Assembly (NCBI GenBank): GCA_905250025.1 | Contig: CAJNOJ010000120.1 | Coordinates: 186,001-250,000 of the forward strand | Reading direction: 5' to 3' | From: Adineta ricciae | Lineage: Eukaryota > Rotifera > Eurotatoria > Adinetida > Adinetidae | DNA length: 64,000 nucleotides | Part shown: positions 1 through 11,279 of the stretch, one piece after another | How the letters are laid out: every line of letters starts with the position of its first letter | How positions within the stretch are numbered: position 1 is the stretch's first letter | Notes under the pieces: model-generated | Databases searched by the model: none | Told to the model about the DNA's origin: nothing | The model's input: only the letters and a program-made list of their open reading frames with translations | Made by a program: the position numbers and the translations under genes

Positions 1-2751
1 AAAGACAAAACTGATGAGGAAAATCTCGAATGTTTATGTCGCCTTCTACGTACTGTTGGCAAAACATTTGATGAAAAGGTATAGTATTTCAAAATATATT
101 GTTTGGATTTTGTAATGATTCTTTTCTTTTCCTCTTTGTGTTTGAATAGCAACAGAAAGTTAGTATACGATAAAATCACTAAAATTGCAAATGTTTTCAC
201 TAACATTCGTTTTATGTCTAACAGCATGTTTTATTATTGATCAGCTTTGATTGCTAATCCGACTCACGAATGTTTTTGTTTTAGCCAGCGAATAAGAAAG
301 CAATGGCCAAAACCTACCATGAGTTAAACGACATTGTCCAACAAAATCAAATATCACTACGAACACGATTTATGATTCAAGATCTGTTAGAACTGAGAGA
401 GGTAACTGATGCTCGAAGAATGTTTTCGGCTTCACGAACTGACATTTCTGTGTAGGCTAAGTGGATTCCTCGTATGGCTGAAGCCAAACCAGTAACCATC
501 GATGAAATTCATGAACAAGATCGACGCAAACGTGAACAAGAAGAACGTGACAGACAACAACGAGCAGATCAATATCGAAACAATGCCGGTGGAAATAACA
601 ATTACGGATCGGGTAATCCACCATTATATACAGGATCGCGAGGAAGTCGAGGCAGCGGATCAAAACAACAATCAAATCGACAAGCTTCAGATCGAACCGA
701 TAAAGGCTTTAACGTGAACTCCATACGACAATATCAATCAACAGACAAGAAAGCTAATGCACCAGTAAGCATGATAATCAATTCAGAGATTTCCTTATAC
801 AAATTGTTGTCCTTATAGCAATTGAATCTAAAACCGCAAGGAGTCTGGGGTAAAGCAAGCACAACTGAAAAGAAATCTGAAGATGATCAAGCCAATGCCA
901 ACCGGTGAGCATTTTTTAATTTAGATGTACATACGATTCTAGAAGTGGCAAACTCTTCTTTTAGAACCACTAAACCTTTGACAACTTCTATACCATCGTT
1001 CCGCCCACAAAACATGCTATTCTCCAAAGCTGTCTCTAACTCTACCCAACGCCCGCCAGTCAATGTAAATTAGAACAACATTTGTGTGATCACCATTCAT
1101 CTATTTTATTTTCGTATTTCTCTTAGGGATTATCACGTGATAACGAAGAAGTCAACTCCAGTAACACATCAATGTCAAATTCACGTGAAGGATCACGTGC
1201 TGTCAGTCGTGAACAATCTCGTAATGCTTCACCAGATCCAAGTACGGCTAAAAGATCTGCAACTTCGTCAACGGAAAATAGTCAAGCGTTCGATGAGGGC
1301 AAAACTCAATCTCGCGTACATGCATTAACTGAAGAATATACAGAAAATTATTCCGACCAACATGATCGCTCTGTGAAAGTGAGTTGCCGAACGAAATGAT
1401 ACATTGCTGGTAATGACTTTTCTCTTATTTTGCAGGAAGCTATTGAAGATTTGACTGATTTTTGCACATCGAACACTGATCAACAAGCAATTATCATTCG
1501 AGAATTATTCACGAATGTGTTAGAAGCGAAACCACGTGCACGAAAAGCTATCGGACACCTACTTGGCTGTGCTTTCAGAGAAAAAGTTATATCAAACGAC
1601 GGATTCCCCACTGGGTATGAAAAATAACAATTTATAGCATGACATCTACTTGTGTATTGATTATTTTCAGTTTTCAAATGGTAGTTGAAGCTGTACCCGA
1701 TTACATAGTCGATATTCCATTCATTTGGCAATATATAGGTGAAATCCTTGGTGCATTTATGGGTGTTGTAGAATCGAATATGATGTTATTGAAATCTATC
1801 TTACAATCTGTTCCCGATGACAAATCTAAACAATTGTTTCAATACATTATTCGATACGCATCAGAATTTTCTGTAAGAATCGATCATCTTCGCTTTTATC
1901 TCGTGTATTTTTATGCTCTTGTCTTCTAGTCCAAGCCTCAAGTGCAGAAATCTTGGGAATCAACTGGTTATTCTCTCAATGATCTATTGAAGTCGAACAT
2001 GGTTGACTCTTCGTTCCTTAATGAATACAATTGGTTATCTGAACAAAAAGAAAGCACATCCTCAACTACCAGCACCTCAAGTTCAATTGCAGCTGATCCT
2101 AAATTGGTTCAATTATTTGGAAAAGAAGACGAGGAATGCGCGTCTGTGACCAACACTAATATTCAAACCTATATTCAGAAAGTATGTGTATACCTTCAAG
2201 ATGTAATTTTACTAACTTCTCTGTTCATGATAGCATATGAATCCGGCCAGCAAATACTATATTCGAAATATAGTTTTATCGTACTTGGAAGCCCGTTTAG
2301 TCGATCGCGATGAAAAGCAGTCAATACAAGATTTCATTGAAAAACAAAACATGAATATTTTATGTAGTATAATCGAAACGAAACCAGAAGATGAAATTCA
2401 AGCAGTTTACGCTATTCAAAATTTTGTCACCAAACTTGGACATCCATCAAGTAAATAAACGTTCATTCATCGTTCAGTCATGCGTATAATATGTTTTCTA
2501 TTCGTAGAAATGGCACAACTACTATTCGATAAATTCTATGACGCAGATTGTGTGAAAGAAGAAACGTTCATTCAATGGCTAGAGCACCCGGATGAATCTG
2601 AACGTGATGGTAAGTTGAAATAGAAACGTTGATTATATGAAGGTGTTATTTGTTTATTCTCGTAGGCCATGACGAAATTGTGAAATCTACGACCGGATTT
2701 TTTAATTGGTTACGGAATGCTGAACCCGAAGAGGAAGACGTCAAAGAATAG
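1..2751 (+). CDS. EIF4G: eIF4G, eukaryotic translation initiation factor 4 gamma (5' part outside window)
   Basis: This is the C-terminal half of the scaffold that links eIF4E, eIF4A and eIF3 in cap-dependent translation. It enters the window in frame at base 1; the first exon ends at 78, the second is 285-401 and the third starts at 456. The first two exons carry the end of the MIF4G HEAT domain (residues LCRLLRTVGKTFD, then LRTRFMIQDLLELRE). A charged, Gly/Ser/Gln-rich linker follows at about 480-1380. The MA3 domain begins at about 1436 (AIEDLTDFC, then IIRELFTNVLEAKPRARKAIG). The C-terminal W2-type helical domain occupies about 1940-2751 and ends in an acidic tail with TAG at 2749-2751. 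About ten short introns are visible. Family assignment is firm; eIF4G1/3 versus a DAP5-like paralogue is not settled, although the MA3-W2 order and the linker suit eIF4G1/3. Confidence 0.9.
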
Positions 2752-4418
2752 ATTAGTACTGCAATATTATCACATCGATAACCTATTATTGTTATACAGT
2801 TTTCCCGTCATTCGATTTGTTTCTATTTTCTGTGTGGCTCTCTCTCTCTCTCTCTATTTATTTTCGACGATTATGAACTTAAACAAGAAAGGTATATGCA
2901 TGGTTCATATCCTCTGCTCACACACACATACATAATGGTGGATTAGTCGCGCTCTCTGCTTGTTTTTGTTTCTTTTTAATTCAGTTGTTATGCACTTGTT
3001 CTCTCATTTTTAATGTCTTTTATTCTTTCATATTGCACTCTGAACTGTGACTCTTTCAAGTCGGAATATTTCCGTGATCTTTTCCTTCATATCCATTCAG
3101 TGTGACTATGATGACATGCGGTTCGTTTCTGTTTTCCTTTTCTCAACAATAAATATACTATGATTAACATTATACCTAATATACCATCACATCTTCCTCT
3201 ATCGACTAAGATCAACTCTCCTGCCTTCTTGAAATTCACACACCCCATTGTTTGAATGAGGAATAATCGGAATACATAATTTGTTCTTTGTTATATGAGA
3301 TTTGTCAACATACTGTTTCATTGTGTCTTTGGACAATATATGTAGAAGAATACGGATTCCTATCTTCATTGTTTCTTCTCCTCCTCTTCCGAATCCTATG
3401 AGATTATAACTATGTATTCAGCAAATAAAAACGTATTCGTTCTTTTCCAAACATTATTTTCGATTCATTGCGATCATAAATCAACATGAGTGACACATAA
3501 TGCAACACATTTGTATAATAAATAACTTTTACAAGAAACAAATAGTTAACCGTATAAATCATTAGTAAAAGATTTTCTTCGTCATATCTATGCTCTGATT
3601 GATTTATATGCAAATCATTATTGATCGGACGAATATCTCCTTTCTTTTGATCTACATAAAACGATGTCAATACAAAGATTTGTACTTTGGATCATAATAA
3701 TCCACACATGTACCACTGACGCTTCAAAGATCAAAGTTTATGGAAGAATGCAAATGCATATATATGAGAAAAAATTCTTACATATCTTCACATATTTTCT
3801 TTGTACTCATGATGTTGATTCCCCTTTTTTTCTCCATCATAGATTATCGAACATAAAATAGATTTTGGTATAACTCGGGTACAAATATTTCCTCTGAGCA
3901 CATGTAAAATTAGATCGTAGGACTATTATACGTCATACGCTGCCATCTAACGAAGAGAGTATTCTCATTCTGGATCGATCGATTCGCAATACTATTAGTA
4001 AATGAATCATCTACTAGTTTGACATTTGTACAATACTTATAGTACTAAAGAGTACAGGTGCACAAAAATGAACTTATTGAAGCAGCTAAAGCACGATCCA
4101 AGCTTCGTTTGAGCTTTTTTCCTTTCTATGCGTTCTTGAAATTCTTTTCTTCAGAAAAAGGAACGTTTTCTATGCATTGTATGAGATGAAAGAACAAAAA
4201 ATATTTTGTTAGGAAAAGGAAAGAACAGAGTGCGTATGTTAACCAAGCTGTGTTTCTCGTTCTCTTATTTATGTAAAAAAAAAAGAGAAAGAAAAAGGAA
4301 TAGGGTGTGTAGACTCATGGCTGAGGATTTATATCGTTTCGTTGCTAATGAATCATTGAATCCAAAGTCCAATAAAAAGTTACAAAAAAACGATGTTCGA
4401 TTTGATTAAATTGTTAAG
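2752..4418. other. Intergenic region with eIF4G 3' UTR and SLC6 upstream sequence
   Basis: No gene is supported here. A CT dinucleotide run lies at about 2837-2858. An AATAAA hexamer at 3148-3153, roughly 400 bases after the eIF4G stop, is a plausible polyadenylation signal. The remaining open frames are short, AT-driven and unlike any family I know. The last few hundred bases should hold the promoter and 5' UTR of the SLC6 gene; no clear TATA box or initiator stands out. Confidence 0.6.
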
Positions 4419-6719
4419 ATGAAATCTTATTCAGCGAGCATGTTTGTTTCTTTGCTTACTGCCGACCAACAACAACAAACACCGCTGCAACAACGCATTA
4501 ATTTCGACGATTATTCTGAATCGTCACGTGATATCGCTGAAGTTGAACCAGAATCGAATGCAACTACAATTATTGTAAATAATCCTTCGAATTCCAGCGG
4601 AAAACCAATTCTTGATGAAGAAAATACGCGTGAAACATGGTCGAATAATTGCGATTATCTAATTACCACACTTGGCGGACTTATCGGACTTGGTAAGATA
4701 AGCAAATATAACTCAATACCTAGTCGAAGATTACTGAGTTAAGTTCGCTTTCAAATCGAACCGTTCGTAGTCAAGGTCGAAGCGCCTTTGAAAACTGATA
4801 CTAAACGTAAAGTGTCGTATTACCTGTGTCAATAGACTAACAATAATAACCTGTACAAATGTAGCGATAACGAACGATGAGAAAACTAATAATCGATGAA
4901 TAACCGTAATTTTTTATTTTAGGCAGTCTCTATCGCTTTCCGTATTTGGCGTTTCAGAATGGTGGTGCTGCTTTCGTCATACCTTATGTACTTATTTGTG
5001 TCCTATGTGGTATTCCGTTGCTGATGATGGAAACAGCACTTGGTCAATTTTCACGAAAAGGTTCTGTCGGTTGTTGGGAATTTGCACCAGCAATGCGTGG
5101 TATCGGTATTGCTTCGGTAACTATATCGTTCTTTGGTGCTCTATACTATATCATGATTATGGTCTGGGGTGGACTCTATCTCTTTCATTCATTTGCCTCC
5201 ATCGGTTGTCGACTACCGTGGAGCGATGAAGTAGGTAATCGAAGATTTCCCTCTTGATAATGTCCTTTCGTTATGTAACGATCTGTTTTTTTTTTGTATT
5301 TTTACTAGGAGATGACGCATTACAGATAAACACAACAACAAGTATTATCAGTTCAGTTGAACGGTTTTGGAATACATCGATTATCAATATATCAGACGAT
5401 TTCGATGGTCTATCAACTTTTCATTGGCCAAGTGTTGTTGGCCTAGTAGTCATGTGGACAATTATTTATCTATGCTTATGGAAAGGTATTAAATTAACAA
5501 GTCGTGTGGCCATATTTACAGCTTTGTTCCCGTACCTACCAATGATTGCATTATTTATTCGAGGAATGACGCTAGATGGTGCTTGGAGCGGCTTAAAATA
5601 TTATTTAGTGCCTAACGGACAAGCATTATTAAATAAAAAAGCATGGACACAAGCAGCAGGTGAAAAATATCTTCACAATGAAGCTATAGGCCTTTCTAAA
5701 GAATTGTTTTCATTTCTTCAGGACATGTTCTTTGGGCATATGGTATTGGCTGGGGTATCATTCCGGCTCTGTCAAGTTATAACCGGCCTGATTATAATTT
5801 CTACCGTGATATTGCTGTAACTGGTACAACAAGTATATTGACGAATGTCTTCAGCGGTTTTGTTGTATTTCCTGTATTGGGTTTTATGAGCCATAAAGCC
5901 AATGTATCTATTGAACAAGTTGTGTCCAGTGGACCCGGTCTAGCATTTATTGTTTATCCGAAAGCAATCAGTCTTATGCCATTACCACATTTCTGGGCAA
6001 TAACATTCTTTTTTATGATTTTCTTACTTGGTATCGATTCACAATTTGTTACATGTGAAAGTGGTACGATTAGAGCTCTACAGCAGTTTCTTTTCTTTCT
6101 CAATGAATTCTTTGCGTTTCTAGTACTTACAGCAACACTCGATAAACTTGATCAATGGTACGAACGATCACCCAAAAGGCGAAAAATTCGACGAGAAGTG
6201 GTTGTTGCTGTCTATGTTCTAATTTCATTTTCATTCGGTCTTCTCATGACTACTAGAGCTGGATTTTACATCTTTAATATTTTTGATGGTTATATTTGTG
6301 GTGCTCTGCCACTGCTAATTATATGTATTGCACAGTTAACGACAGTTCTCTTTGCTTATCGCACAACATTCAAATCATGGTTTCAAAAGTGTCCACCCCA
6401 ACAGTGGCCTGGTCAGACATTCATCGCACACATCAGGTAAAGTAACGCATCGAAATTCAGAAACATTAATGATTTTTTTTCTTTTAGCGAAGTTCTAAAA
6501 CGTCGTTTAACACATATATGGCTTTGCTGGATTATTGTTGTGCCAATATGGCTTTTTAGTATGCTGGCCATAGCATTTCGTACCGTGGGCTTGATTTCAT
6601 ATGAATCATTTGTCTATCCATTACCATTTCAAATTGCCGGTTATGCGTTGACTTCAATAGCTCCACTGAGTATCATTATCTATTTTATTTATTACCACCT
6701 TAGAAACACGAACAGATGA
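4419..6719 (+). CDS. SLC6-family sodium/chloride-dependent transporter
   Basis: This is a plasma-membrane Na+/Cl- symporter of the neurotransmitter/amino-acid transporter family. Six exons (4419-4692, 4923-5234, 5309-5659, 5722-6063, 6124-6436, 6488-6719) sum to an intact 607-codon frame, a normal family length. TM1 carries LGGLIGLG, then SLYRFPYLAFQNGGAAFVIPY, joined across the first intron. TM2 ends in METALGQF. The long second extracellular loop has N-glycosylation sites (NTT, NTS, NIS). TM6 contains ALSSYN, and the TM6-TM8 block reads FYRD...TSILTNVFSGF. A glycine stands where monoamine carriers have the TM1 aspartate, which favours an amino-acid or GABA-like substrate. The Na1-site asparagine of the usual GLGN motif is serine here. 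The intron at 6064-6123 is 60 nt and free of in-frame stops. The exact substrate cannot be read from sequence. Confidence 0.92.
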
Positions 6720-7374
6720 ACAGTTTTAAATCTATGGCATTATAGTATTGCGGATGATTCTATGATTTTATCCCCACTCTTTTCTTTTTGTAAATTTCAA
6801 TAAAAAGATACACGCCTCTCGCCGGCAATGAAAGCAACACTAGATTTGACTTTCGACAGATCACTTAGGAGTACGACGATAAAATTTTATTTGTTTGCTC
6901 GTCGTACAATTGTACGAATATCCGTTTGATTATTATGTTTAACGATAAAATTTATTAACGTCATTAATGTGATGTTACTTATCATAAGTGTTTTGGGTGG
7001 ACTATAACCTTCGGTATATTTGCTATCGTGTAATACATCGTTCCGATAGGTTATCAAAAACGATTAGTTCGATAATGGATGGTCATATGATATTTTTTTT
7101 TACAAAATGATGTGAAAGACAAAGTATACGAAAGCGAGTGTATGAAATGACGTTAACAGTCTTGTAAAAAGTATTTTAAGAGTATAAAAACACAAGATTA
7201 ACTATAAACAGTTGGAGCATGTCTTATATGCGTGATTAATATAAAAATTTATTCAAAAACATTGTCGGTGAAAATACACGATAAATAATTATAACATGAA
7301 AGTGAACAAAAAAGAATCTGAAATGCTTGATTAATTATCAGTAAATTCAATACTTATTCAACAAAAGAATCTGA
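6720..7374. other. Convergent intergenic region, SLC6 3' UTR
   Basis: An AATAAA hexamer at 6799-6804, 80 bases after the SLC6 stop, is a good polyadenylation signal. The remainder is AT-rich and without coding character. It must also contain the 3' end of the minus-strand gene that stops at 7375. Confidence 0.6.
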
Positions 7375-7842
7375 TCATTTTTTCGTTTCGTTTGTCTCGG
7401 ACTTTGTTACTTTGTCTGTTACAGGTTCTGCTATTATAGCTTTACTATGCTCTGCAATGATAGTTTCCAAATCACCGACAATTTTACCTGGTGTAGTCAA
7501 ACTACCAGATGCTGTTGAGCCAACAATTTGATTATTTGCGTTAGTTACTGGCGTCGAGTCCGAAACAACAGCGAGTGGCTTGTAAACATCAGCTTCCTTC
7601 AGGGTATATGCTTTCGCCTTTAAATCTTCATCAGCTTTCGTTGTCGTCATATCTTTTGTTGATGATTGCGATTCGTATTCTTGTCCCTTTGATATGATTT
7701 CTGTATATTCAAGTGGTTCACCTTCACAGTTTGTCTGTACGACTGTATTTCGGGCAACTGCCGCGGGAGTTGTAGCAGCTAGTGGATTGACAGCACTTGT
7801 GGCGTTAGTCGGTAAAATAACGTGAGTATGAGATGAGTCCAT
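7375..7842 (-). CDS. Unknown hydrophilic, low-complexity protein (155 aa)
   Basis: This is a single-exon frame from ATG at 7842 to a stop at 7375, with no homologue I can name. It is rich in Thr, Ala, Val, Glu and Lys, has one cysteine, and has no signal peptide or membrane segment, so it is probably disordered. The first 35 residues are Thr/Ala/Pro-rich. The middle (KADEDLKAKAYTLKEADVYKP) and the end (Lys/Glu/Thr-rich) are charged. The composition recalls stress-associated disordered proteins such as the LEA group, but I see no diagnostic LEA repeat, so I do not assign it. Reasons to believe it: the frame is long for such AT-rich DNA, the composition is protein-like and the ATG is clean. Convergent with the SLC6 gene. 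Confidence 0.5.
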   Translation of the reverse strand: MDSSHTHVILPTNATSAVNPLAATTPAAVARNTVVQTNCEGEPLEYTEIISKGQEYESQSSTKDMTTTKADEDLKAKAYTLKEADVYKPLAVVSDSTPVTNANNQIVGSTASGSLTTPGKIVGDLETIIAEHSKAIIAEPVTDKVTKSETNETKK

Positions 7843-8090
7843 TAGTTTTTTTTTTGCGTCTTTTAATATTAGAACGATTGGACGAAGACATACTCGTTTA
7901 CGTTGTCATAGAAAAAGATTTTTTCCAAATATCATTCTATTCCGATGAAATGATTCGGATGTTATACCTATTTTAATATCATAAGCAAAAATCTTCTACT
8001 TGTCTCACTCTTCTTTTTAAAACTTTATCAGATTTTTCTTCAGTGTAAACGCTAATGAGTGACATCTCTATATACTACAGTAGTGTCAAA
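7843..8090. other. Upstream region of the 155-aa gene
   Basis: AT-rich sequence with a short T run directly in front of the minus-strand start. It would contain the promoter and 5' UTR of the 155-residue gene. No other feature is seen. Confidence 0.4.
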
Positions 8091-8099
8091 CTTGAAAGT

Positions 8100-8525
8100 T
8101 GAGTTGAACTATCCTTGGAACGCACTTTTCGCGCCATCCGCATGTACCATCAATCTTATCAAATTATACGCGTATGTTTACAACGTGAGTTACTTTATAC
8201 AACAGCTAAATCTCAATTTGCAACAGAAGAGGTCAAAGGATTAAACAAAAACATACGATTTTTTGTGATCAAGTAACACGAAAAACAAATGGTAAAAACA
8301 TGCGCCACCAGAAAACGTTTCTTTGTTTCAAATATCCGCATTGAACATTTAGGATCAATGATTATGATGACAGCGCGTCCACAATTTCTCGCCGAAAGAA
8401 TCAAGTCTTCATCTCGTCTATCATCTTAGGCAAAAATGTTCAAGTAACAACTCGCGACCATGTCGAACAAGTATCGGAAACCGAATTGGTTGACTTCATG
8501 AGAAGAAATATGGTCAATGAAGAAT
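8100..8525 (+). pseudogene. Probable decayed gene fragment, family unknown
   Basis: Plus-strand translation shows protein-like stretches that change frame: one begins RMYHQSYQIIRVCLQRELL near 8142, and the last includes VQVTTRDHVEQVSETELVDF and stops at about 8531. The residue choice (charged amphipathic segments, Cys, Trp-poor) is much more coding-like than the surrounding AT-rich filler. No single frame runs through, and the changes are not all placed at good splice sites. I read it as a broken copy of a small protein gene with about two or three breaks. An unrecognised multi-exon gene is the alternative. I cannot name the family. Confidence 0.3.
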
Positions 8526-8531
8526 TTTATT

Positions 8532-9378
8532 AAAAACAAATAAATTAATAATAAATCCAAAGATAAAATTGTACCAATAACTTCACAAATAATACCTATA
8601 AACGTATTCCAGTTGGTTGTTGAAGACATGATACATCATTTGATAAACGAATTGAACTTAATTCAGATGAATTTTCATTTAAATCGAAACAATTTATTTG
8701 TTGTTCAAGAAGTTTATGAAATGATTTTATTCGAATACATTCAGTTAATTTAAACTTGAAATTATGACTTTGTTTATGTTGATTGACGTATGTGGATTTT
8801 TTTTCGTAAATGTCTCTAAGGAGAAGAAGATAATCTTTATCTCTAGTAATTATTTACATAAAGTTAAAGTCAAATAGAATATAAAATACTTGTTGATCTA
8901 ATAATAAAACACAGAAAAGAAACGAATACATATTGATGAATTTTAGATTTTAATTTTTGTTAATATGTACAGGAATTTCGGAATTTTTCATGGATTATCC
9001 ATCCTGAACATTCGATGTTTTTTTTTCTCGAATACGCGAACGATATTTACATATTTGTCTGGTTTTGGCTAATTAAAATATGTTTTTGAAATTATGACTT
9101 TCACATTTGATGGTTTCTTCTCATTGTCGTTTGTAAAGAGAAACAAATTTCTTTCTTTTCATGACAAACACCACCCTTTTCTCCTATATTATTTTCTTTA
9201 CATTGTGCAAATTGAATGATATAACATCAATGATAAAAGAAGTGAGAAGACATTACTTGATTAGAATAATGTTGTTTGTTCTCCAAAGCGAAAAAAACGT
9301 TAATTTCAAACAAAAAACAAGAAGTGAATTTGACTATTCAGTTGAGTGTTTTGTTTTTAATTTGAAATATAGTTGACT
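8532..9378. other. Gene-free AT-rich region upstream of the PAN/LCCL gene
   Basis: Very AT-rich, with T and A runs and only short random frames. No repeat with clear ends and no RNA gene is seen. The right end should contain the promoter of the secreted-protein gene starting at 9379. Confidence 0.5.
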
Positions 9379-10738
9379 ATGAATTGTGGAAGAATTTCTG
9401 TGTCAATTTTGCTTTTTCTTATTAAACAATCGATTGAACAAGATATTCGATTGTGTCGTATGTCAAAAATAATTAATTCGAAATTTCAATGTGCTAATAC
9501 AACTTGTTTGCCATTTGTCACTAATATTTTATCGGACATTCGCCAATGTAAAATGAATTGTTTAGCTCAAACTTATTGTCGAGCAATTAGTTTTCATCAA
9601 CTAACTTCAACATGTCAATTATTTGATAATATACCAAATCCAAATGGAAATATGTTAGTTGATACAAATACTATTACTATGATTGTCATTGCTGGAACAC
9701 GAAATCCACCTGGTTAGTAAATATATAACTTTTAGAAAGAATCAAATCTTATCCGATCTTCTTCTATATTTATAATTCTCATTTTCTAAAATAGAACCAA
9801 CAACAACATCCACAACGTCAACTTCATCAACAACAACATCCACAACATCAACTTCATCATCATCAACATCTACAACGTCGACAACATCAACATCAACATC
9901 GACAACAACAACATCATCATCATCCACATCATCAACACCATCGACAGCCCCATCAACAATACCTAGTAAGTAAAAGTCAATGATTCAGTTTGAAACTTTT
10001 AATTAGTATTTGACAAATATTTTCATATTGATATCGCAGAAGGAATTAAAATTTCAATATCCACTTTATATCTGAGTTCTTTCCATATGAAAAATTATAA
10101 AGTCTTATTAACATTGTATATATCATTTAAGTCTATATTTAAATGTCATTTCTGCAAATTCAACAAATGTTTGTAAATTGCGTAAAAAACATTGTGAAAG
10201 TTCAGTTACATGTTGTCAGCTGAAGTTTCATTGAGAGAACCACCATATAATGTTGACGAAAGCGAAGCAATGGTTCATTCCATAAATTCCCTCTTTTCCT
10301 TTCTCATATCTTCATTGGATGAGATCAATAGTTCAATACTATTTTTCACGACGAACGAATTATCAATAGAACACCATAATCCAATCTATACCTTCTTTCT
10401 TGTTATGTTTATATATAATTAAATCTTTAATTCTAGATGTAATAACAGGAAGCGGAGGTCCCTCTACTTATCGAGGCAATAATGGACAATATTATTCTTT
10501 TTCAATAACAGGATCTTTGAGTGGAAGTGTTTGGGGTTCAGATATTTATACAGATGATTCAAATCTTAATGCTGCTGCTGTACATGCTGGTTATGCTCAA
10601 AACGGAGTGACGACTACAGTCATCATCCAAATTTTACCTGGTCAAAGTAGTTATACAAGTACTACTCGAAATGGCGTCACTACTTACAACTATGGATCCT
10701 GGGGTGGTAGTTATAGTGTTGTTGGCAACTCTGGATGA
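9379..10738 (+). CDS. Secreted PAN-like / Thr-Ser-rich / LCCL-like domain protein (268 aa)
   Basis: Three exons (9379-9712, 9795-9965, 10437-10738) join in frame to 268 residues. Exon 1 begins with a hydrophobic signal-like segment (ISVSILLFLIKQ). A Cys-rich PAN/Apple-like module follows, with CRMSKI, FQCANTTCLP, CKMNCLAQTYCRAISF and CQLFDN; such modules bind protein or sugar. Exon 2 is almost purely Thr/Ser/Pro, a mucin-like stalk. Exon 3 carries GSVWGSDIYTDDSNLNAAAV, HAGYAQNG, ILPGQSSYT and NGVTTYNYGSWGGSY, the core pattern of an LCCL domain but without its conserved cysteines. The likely role is an extracellular or surface adhesive protein. An upstream in-frame TTG at 9373 is not preferred. 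The 471-bp second intron could hide another exon. Confidence 0.7.
9796..9960 (+). repeat. Low-complexity (ACA/TCA)n coding microsatellite
   Basis: About 165 bases of imperfect ACA, TCA and TCC triplets encode the Thr/Ser stalk of the PAN/LCCL gene. Triplet tracts like this change length by slippage, so copy number probably varies among alleles. The opposite strand reads as an Asp/Val-rich frame, which is only the complement of the repeat. Confidence 0.85.
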
Positions 10739-11279
10739 TAATGATAATGATATATTATTTGATAACATTGAAAAAAGCAATTGAGATTTATGAAATGTAT
10801 GTTCGTTCTCTTTTTATTACATTATTTTTCTCACCTTCAAACGTGTGTGTATTTCTCTGTATGAATTAACAGTGAAATGTTGATTTGCTTAAAGATAACA
10901 TATTATCATATGATGATATTCAGAAATAGAAAAAGTAGAAAATGAATTTTAATTTTAATTTTCAATGAGATAAGGTGAAAGCGATTTTAAGAAAACTAAT
11001 GTGCAATGAAATATTTGCAGGATATTCATCGTTGGATAGTTTTCATGCTGCTGTTCTCAATATACGTCTAGTAGTGTTGTTCAAAGAATTGATAAATTCT
11101 AAAATCATATCGATTTAGTTTTGTTTAATCTGTGATAAACAAAAATAGTTAATTATCAATAGTAACTACTATAACATGAATAAAAAAAGATATTATCGAA
11201 GGATTTGATTAATATTACACCAACGTTTCATTATCTAATGCATATGAATCATCTAAAATTGAATAAAACATCGATTGCT
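10739..11279. other. Intergenic AT-rich region
   Basis: Contains the 3' UTR of the PAN/LCCL gene. No gene, repeat or RNA structure recognised. Confidence 0.5.

Noticed and set aside
9742-9927. Asp/Val-rich minus-strand open frame
   Set aside because: Complement of the Thr/Ser triplet tract of the PAN/LCCL gene; low-complexity artefact.
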